A stretch of DNA of 64,000 nucleotides from Apus apus (lineage: Eukaryota; Chordata; Aves; Apodiformes; Apodidae), in NCBI RefSeq assembly GCF_020740795.1, contig NC_067287.1, forward strand, positions 12,043,501-12,107,500, given 5' to 3'. Both the position numbers and the translations under genes were made by a program. Positions 61,801 through 64,000 of the stretch are shown piece by piece (positions within the stretch are counted from its first letter, which is position 1; each line of letters opens with the position of its first letter). The notes below the pieces were generated by a model. The model did no database searches. It saw only the letters and a program-made list of their open reading frames with translations, and was not told where the DNA came from.

Positions 61801-62003
61801 GACATTTTGGAAAACTGCACTGCGCCAGCAAGCAATTGCTAATAAGTAATGACTGTGAAACACCTGCATATCAAATGGATTCAGACAGCAGTCCAAATGC
61901 CTCACAAACAGCCCTTTCTACCAATGATTTGCTGGACTGTCTGGTTAATCCACGTGTCATCAGTTTAGTAGCTCAGCTGCTGTTGGACAGAGCAAGAGTT
62001 TAG
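25819..62003 (+). CDS. HSPBAP1: HSPBAP1, JmjC-domain HSPB1-associated protein 1 (8 coding exons)
   Basis: Joined exons 25819-25855, 37931-38116, 43602-43786, 47392-47528, 50674-50845, 58256-58339, 61126-61236 and 61446-62003 give 1,470 bases, or 489 residues plus TAG. All junction phases agree. The product is HSPBAP1 (PASS1), a cytoplasmic protein that binds the small heat-shock protein HSPB1/Hsp27 and has a JmjC (cupin) domain of the FIH type. The Fe(II) triad is visible: H167-x-D169 in CHLDSYG (exon 4) and H249 in PRHWWHYV (exon 6). By analogy with FIH, T164 and K183 (in [10 protein letters not shown]) would bind 2-oxoglutarate, so the fold looks catalytically competent. The C-terminal tail (305-489) is low in structure and ends with the conserved block DLLDCLVNP (465-473). 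The ATG at 25,819 has A at -3 and G at +4. The same frame is open upstream to 25,231, but nothing there looks conserved. Start, order and length fit the vertebrate family; the first 12 residues are shorter than I recall for human. Confidence 0.96.
26526..26531. promoter_or_regulatory. Canonical E-box CACGTG
   Basis: A perfect CACGTG palindrome in the context cgCACGTGgg at the edge of the CpG island. It is a possible site for bHLH-zip factors (USF, MYC/MAX, MITF/TFE). Flanks match the lysosomal CLEAR consensus GTCACGTGAC only in the core. It is listed because SLC49A4 encodes a lysosomal protein. Confidence 0.35.
28996..29019. repeat. 10-bp inverted repeat with 4-nt loop
   Basis: tcttcagctt (28,996-29,005) is followed by ataa and then the exact reverse complement aagctgaaga (29,010-29,019). 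It is a small hairpin or palindromic site in HSPBAP1 intron 1 with no known role. Confidence 0.8.
31597..31692 (+). repeat. Diverged direct repeat, 35 bp, 61-bp period
   Basis: Copy 1 at 31,597-31,631 and copy 2 at 31,658-31,692 agree at 30 of 35 positions (ttattg-ctatt--ctacaat pattern ending gcttatgg-aaaa). The intervening 26 bases differ from what follows copy 2, so this is an old local duplication rather than a microsatellite. Confidence 0.75.
34683..34707 (+). repeat. (TTG)n microsatellite
   Basis: About eight uninterrupted TTG units in HSPBAP1 intron 1. Confidence 0.97.
36182..36211. repeat. Perfect 12-bp inverted repeat with 6-nt loop
   Basis: gacataaggtcc (36,182-36,193), loop ctgtga, then the exact reverse complement ggaccttatgtc (36,200-36,211). 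Pairing stops at the next base pair outward. If transcribed in the HSPBAP1 pre-mRNA it would fold into a stable short hairpin. The flanks do not pair well enough for a typical pre-miRNA stem of about 22 bp or more. Confidence 0.9.
37931..38116 (+). CDS. HSPBAP1: HSPBAP1 coding exon 2
   Basis: 186 bases that complete Gly13, add 61 codons and end one base into Val75. It begins [20 protein letters not shown] and contains [19 protein letters not shown], the conserved entry to the cupin-like domain of the FIH/HSPBAP1 group, in which W34-x-x-x-x-W-type packing residues precede the core. The acceptor is tacatag and the donor is TTAG|GTGAGA. Confidence 0.96.
39010..39120 (-). mobile_element. Possible CR1/L3-type LINE relic
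   Basis: ggatctgcacaaatactcca followed by gatgagggtctg resembles, in antisense, the CR1 stretch seen intact at 345-395 (gaaccgtacacagtattcca, then ggtggggtctgac). Similarity fades within about 100 bases. A very old fragment; the call is tentative. Confidence 0.35.
39285..39375 (-). mobile_element. MIR/CORE-SINE-like relic, antisense
   Basis: ctacagatggcataactgag followed by gtatagaattattaagttgg matches the antisense MIR hallmark 'ttacagatgaggaaactgag-gcacagagaggttaag', and then runs through a diverged 'cacacagc' region. Ends are uncertain. Confidence 0.45.
42766..42806 (+). repeat. T-rich (TTTTG)n-like run
   Basis: TTTGG units turn into TTTTG units (four or five) between tataggtttg and taacattgg. 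Simple repeat in HSPBAP1 intron 2. Confidence 0.9.
43602..43786 (+). CDS. HSPBAP1: HSPBAP1 coding exon 3
   Basis: 185 bases that complete Val75 and add 61 codons (76-136). The product [20 protein letters not shown] through [21 protein letters not shown] is the family block between the N-terminal region and the JmjC core. The acceptor is gctctag|TT and the donor is CAG|GTAAAT, leaving phase 0. Confidence 0.97.
44335..44555 (-). mobile_element. Old CR1 LINE fragment
   Basis: Antisense CR1 sequence is recognisable from the strings ttgttgaacctcattaggtt, gtctgtctagatcttgctga, catcagcaaccttgctaagg and gtcattgatgaaggtgttta. In intact avian CR1 copies these correspond to the region reading 'ttgttgaacttcatgaggtt', 'cctgtccaggtcc', 'tcggcaaacttgctgagga' and 'gtcattgatgaagat-tttaa'. 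It is in the same orientation as the copy at the left edge but more diverged, so older. Confidence 0.82.
46300..46445 (-). mobile_element. MIR/CORE-SINE-like relic, antisense
   Basis: The series aaagtgctttact, tgttatcttccttttcaaga, tgggaaaaataaagctcaga, gatgaagtgatttgcccgag and ccatcaggaagccaggaattgaa follows the antisense MIR order: 'aagcgcttt', 'ttatccccattttacagatg', 'gaaactgaggcacaga', 'gttaagtgacttgcccaag', 'gtcacacagc', 'gctgggattcgaa'. Good order conservation, moderate base identity. Confidence 0.75.
47392..47528 (+). CDS. HSPBAP1: HSPBAP1 coding exon 4 (Fe-binding HxD)
   Basis: 137 bases, 45 codons (137-181) plus two bases of Arg182. Reads [14 protein letters not shown], then [20 protein letters not shown], then [10 protein letters not shown]167 and D169 are the first two iron ligands. 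W156, G158, T164 and N174 are positions shared with FIH-type hydroxylases. The exon sits in a frame with no start codon of its own. The acceptor is gtggtag|GA and the donor is AAG|GTAAGA. Confidence 0.97.
48242..48385 (+). mobile_element. MIR/CORE-SINE-like relic, sense
   Basis: Starts with a tRNA-like head, ggtggtctggtgataaaggt followed by gcaggactgggattcagg, then gctgggcactgccacagact (matching 'agctctgccact-act'), then ggcctgaggcaaattaattt (matching 'gggcaagtcacttaacct') and catctgtaggaagggtaact. The retained 5' tRNA-derived part makes this the most complete SINE relic in the window. Confidence 0.75.
48525..48550. repeat. Perfect 10-bp inverted repeat with 6-nt loop
   Basis: acactgaagt (48,525-48,534), loop ccagac, then the exact reverse complement acttcagtgt (48,541-48,550). 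Located in HSPBAP1 intron 4 with no known role. Confidence 0.85.
50674..50845 (+). CDS. HSPBAP1: HSPBAP1 coding exon 5
   Basis: 172 bases that complete Arg182 and add 57 codons (183-239). Reads [20 protein letters not shown], then [20 protein letters not shown], then [18 protein letters not shown]183 aligns with the FIH lysine that binds 2-oxoglutarate, and LSPGQ leads into the strand carrying the last iron ligand. The acceptor is ttttcag|GA and the donor is CAG|GTACCA, phase 0. Confidence 0.97.
51293..51470 (-). mobile_element. MIR/CORE-SINE-like relic, antisense
   Basis: gatgatacttacatttagag, ttcagagatttcacagtcct, tcacaaggatgtaaggatat, tattaaccctgttttacttg and gggaagcttggtttttaagt follow the antisense CORE-SINE order: 'gcgctttac', 'cctcacaacaaccctgtgaggtaggta', 'ttattatccccattttacag', 'gaaactgaggcacagagaggttaagt'. 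Later parts are eroded. Confidence 0.6.
55918..56160 (+). repeat. T/G- and T-rich low-complexity region
   Basis: Irregular GTTTTG/GGTTTTG units (55,918-55,985) are followed by separate poly-T runs near 56,069-56,083 and 56,108-56,150. They may include the tails of antisense retroposon insertions, but no element body is recognisable. Confidence 0.8.
58256..58339 (+). CDS. HSPBAP1: HSPBAP1 coding exon 6 (distal Fe ligand)
   Basis: 84 bases, exactly 28 codons (240-267): [20 protein letters not shown] followed by SINSWIEL. H249 in the HWWHYVES motif aligns with the third iron ligand of FIH (WWHHIES). The donor CTG|GTATTT is the weakest in the gene, with no G at +5 and a poor fit at +3 to +6. Confidence 0.97.
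58340..61125 (+). other. HSPBAP1: HSPBAP1 intron 6, with an open 5' end
   Basis: A phase-0 intron of 2.8 kb with acceptor ttctgttcccttggagcag. Its first 231 bases continue the exon 6 reading frame without a stop for 77 codons, up to TAA at 58,571-58,573, directly after an AATAAA hexamer. Beyond that, no feature was found apart from a T-run near 58,982 and an A-run at 60,415-60,424. Confidence 0.85.
58562..58567 (+). terminator. AATAAA hexamer in HSPBAP1 intron 6
   Basis: A canonical poly(A) signal 222 bases into intron 6, four bases before the TAA that closes the read-through frame from exon 6. The sequence after it (acttctcatatccaatttct, later gctttgtgctg) is only modestly U/GU-rich. Use is unproven. 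Confidence 0.3.
61126..61236 (+). CDS. HSPBAP1: HSPBAP1 coding exon 7
   Basis: 111 bases, exactly 37 codons (268-304): [20 protein letters not shown] through [17 protein letters not shown], the helical segment that follows the JmjC core. The acceptor is ggagcag|GA and the donor is GAG|GTAAGC. The exon is symmetrical (phase 0-0), so skipping it would keep the frame. Confidence 0.96.
61237..61445 (+). other. HSPBAP1: HSPBAP1 intron 7
   Basis: The shortest intron at 209 bases, phase 0, with acceptor gggtgttttcctag. Retention would add ten codons and then stop. Confidence 0.93.
61446..62003 (+). CDS. HSPBAP1: HSPBAP1 coding exon 8 and stop
   Basis: 185 codons (305-489) plus TAG. It opens [20 protein letters not shown], continues with a Ser/Gln/Glu-rich, weakly conserved tail with a basic patch (CKRKKG), and closes with two conserved blocks, HFGKLHC and [20 protein letters not shown]. 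The tail is probably disordered, apart from the last block, which may be helical. Confidence 0.95.
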   Translation, partial: VEATSHEINLQYLNKAVSAYFQCPKGSVSEEAHPSSAAAEQRTSPSCKRKKGEVGCEPESCSLLTPEFGFSTFQAENLQRIPFGPHLIQVLPQSQETSSMGAVAVGSDSRNLLHENEGGHFGKLHCASKQLLISNDCETPAYQMDSDSSPNASQTALSTNDLLDCLVNPRVISLVAQLLLDRARV

Positions 62004-62028
62004 TGCCAGAGTGCTTTATCATTTCTGA

Positions 62029-62034
62029 AATAAA
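62029..62034 (+). terminator. HSPBAP1: HSPBAP1 poly(A) signal
   Basis: AATAAA begins 26 bases after the stop codon and is followed by CA dinucleotides at 62,041-62,047 and a GU-rich element (cttgttctgggtgttt, from 62,051). This is the expected arrangement for cleavage near 62,045-62,050. It predicts a 3' UTR of only about 45 bases; a longer alternative UTR cannot be excluded. Confidence 0.8.
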
Positions 62035-62055
62035 GAAATCAAACTGCAGCCTTGT

Positions 62056-64000
62056 TCTGGGTGTTTACGCTCAGTAATAATTGAATGTTTCATTTAAAAT
62101 AATTTTTCGGTACAGACAGTGAAGTGCCATATTGAAGTTGAGCTGAAAGGGGAATAACTGATTAATGATGGCTGGGAAGAGAAAGGTGTTTTTAGTCAGA
62201 GGGCTCCTTGGTGTTATGAACAAAACAGAGCATACACAGTTATAATCCCACCTTGTTGTGTGGATGAGATCCACACAACAAGTGTTCTACAGCTCTGAAC
62301 ACTGGCTGGGGACAGCTGTGCAGGAACAAGAAGGCTCTGCATTTCAGGGGGTAACAGCATGAGCTGTAATTCCTCCTAGATTATGTTTGCTAGACCTAAA
62401 CTACCAGAAGGGAGTGCATGATGTTCTTGCAGAGGTTTTCTTTCTTTGTTTTGGTTTGGGAGTGTTTTTTTTGTTTGTTTGTTTTTTAGTTAGTTTTGTT
62501 TTTTCCTTTTAAACTGGAGCAGGCTAATTGTACTGCCTGACAGCTTCATTCTGAGCACTCTCACTGCCCCAGCTACCAGGCAAACCAGCTCTGGTCTCAA
62601 GACATCAGTCACCACAACATTGAACCTGGAAGCAGCAGGCACTAGGAAGGAATGTGGCTTAGCCAGATTGAAGAGATCCTGCAGCACTTAATGCTACACA
62701 GCTGGGTCAGAATTGGAAAGCTGACTTGAAGCTGAGGCATTTGATTCATGTCTATATTCATGTAACACACTTGATTCATCCCCACAGGCATGGGGATTGC
62801 ATTTTGCACCTTCCTGAGATGAAGGCTCATCCCAGCAGAGAGATTAATTGAGTCAGGGTGGGCAACTCAAGTCCTTAAGAGGCATAGCTGAGACCCTGAA
62901 GCCTGCACTCAGCAAGAGCTGATCCTCAGAAGCATCTGAGAAAATCAACTTTTCTTATTTTATGTTAACACACCAAACTGTCTTAACAGGGTTGCCCCAC
63001 TGCAACAAGACCCAAAATTTAATAAATGGTCCCATTGGTATAGCTCACTTTTGTGTGTTGGCACTGCTGTGCCAAAAGGATTAAAAACTAGTTAGGAAAC
63101 ACCTGAGTCACATCTGCTGCCTTTAGTGATTCACCAGGCTCAGAGGGAGCAGATCTGCAGCATATGGCAGCCCCATGTCAGTAGACAGGGGAATCTCAGC
63201 AGAGCTGGGGCTGGCAAGAGCCTGTGCTGCCATCCTGCTGCTGCACTTGTTTGCTCTCCCTGCTGACCTGAGAGGCTGAGTCCAGCCAGGGATCACTGCT
63301 GCTGGCAGCAGTTGTAATGGGGAGGAGAGGCTGCAAATGCTTCCTTTTAATTCACTGAAAAAAACAGGCCTGCAGTAAAAAAGCTTTTATATCTAAAAGA
63401 GGTACAGGTGGGGGAGGAAAAGCACAGGCAGGGAAGTGGAGGAGGTGGATGGCAATGCCTCCTTCCACTCCCCACAACATGGACTTCCTCAGCTTCAGCT
63501 TTCCTCCCAGCACAGAGATCATGGTGACATACCCCCACAGTATCTACACTGAACATTTTCTCCCTTTGCATTCAGGCTGACTGTCCTAGAAAAGGCTCCT
63601 TGAATATTTCAAAGGCCTTCAGGACTTGCCCCTGTGGGCAGAAGCTCTGGTGTCTGCACTGGGGGACCTGTCTTAGGCTCTGTGTAGGAGCAGCTGTTCT
63701 AAGGAGGCTGAACCACCCTTGTTCAGAGGCACATCACTCACTGCTCCAAACACACACCCTTTGTCTGGGGAGAGTTGTGGCTTATGCCTATGTGGGTGCA
63801 GCCTATGATTCAAGGGCCAGGCTGTGGCCAGAAGCCATTAGCAGAGAGGATGGGAAGGAGAGCAAACCAACCTGTTTAGGATGCCAAGCAAAAGCACCAG
63901 AAGGACTTTGTGTCTCAGAGGCACAATACAAAATGTCAGTCCTATACTCAGCACACCAGGGCAGAGACAGAAATCACCACAAATTCAGAAAGTCGCATAT
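62056..64000. other. Intergenic flank downstream of HSPBAP1
   Basis: No gene, exon or clear repeat recognised. It includes a perfect hairpin at 62,252-62,282, a T/G-rich stretch at 62,440-62,515, and moderately GC-rich sequence from 63,100 onward with short unrecognised open frames. By synteny with human 3q21 (from memory) the next gene to the right may be in the PARP14 cluster, but nothing of it is visible here. Confidence 0.7.
62252..62282. repeat. Perfect 13-bp inverted repeat with 5-nt loop
   Basis: cttgttgtgtgga (62,252-62,264), loop tgaga, then the exact reverse complement tccacacaacaag (62,270-62,282). It lies about 220 bp past the HSPBAP1 poly(A) signal. If read-through RNA is made, it would form a stable hairpin there. 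Confidence 0.92.

Noticed and set aside
63347..63571. Minus-strand 74-codon frame near the right edge
   Set aside because: Starts as ordinary codons, then becomes a Pro/Cys-rich tract antisense to a purine-rich stretch; no match to a neighbouring gene I could name.
1..64000. Search for CRISPR arrays, bacterial operons, phage, tRNA or rRNA genes
   Set aside because: No regularly spaced direct repeats, no compact gene runs and no recognisable structural RNA; the window is vertebrate intron and exon sequence.

Overview
The window is vertebrate nuclear DNA, most likely from a bird. It has spliced genes with GT/AG introns and AT-rich introns low in repeats. The only clear interspersed repeats are CR1 LINE pieces, the typical avian LINE, plus worn MIR/CORE-SINE-like relics. 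There is one strong CpG island. The species cannot be named from the sequence alone.

Layout. Bases 1 to about 24,951 are part of the first intron of SLC49A4 (DIRC2), which is on the minus strand; the rest of that gene lies left of the window. A CR1 fragment sits at the very edge. SLC49A4 exon 1 is at 24,952-25,288. A CpG island (about 24,745-26,560) then holds a compact head-to-head promoter, with only 530 bp between the start codons of SLC49A4 (minus) and HSPBAP1 (plus). HSPBAP1 runs to the right as eight coding exons from 25,819 to 62,003. Their phases all join and give a 489-residue protein, close to the roughly 488 of the human one. Exon 4 (47,392-47,528), which carries the Fe(II)-binding HxD motif, was found by reading the sequence for the missing JmjC core. 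A poly(A) signal lies 26 bases past the stop, and the last 1.9 kb is intergenic.

How the genes relate. SLC49A4 encodes a lysosomal multi-pass transporter; exon 1 supplies the dileucine sorting signal and the first membrane segments. HSPBAP1 encodes a JmjC/FIH-like protein that binds the small heat-shock protein HSPB1, and the catalytic metal and 2-oxoglutarate residues look complete. Both share one TATA-less, CCAAT-less GC-rich promoter with an NRF1-like palindrome and a tandem GC-box repeat. From memory, the same head-to-head pair exists on human 3q21.

I found no previously undescribed biological system. The items most worth checking are a possible intronic-polyadenylation isoform of HSPBAP1 after exon 6, the tandem GC-box repeat abutting the HSPBAP1 start, several perfect inverted repeats, and ancient SINE relics in the HSPBAP1 introns.
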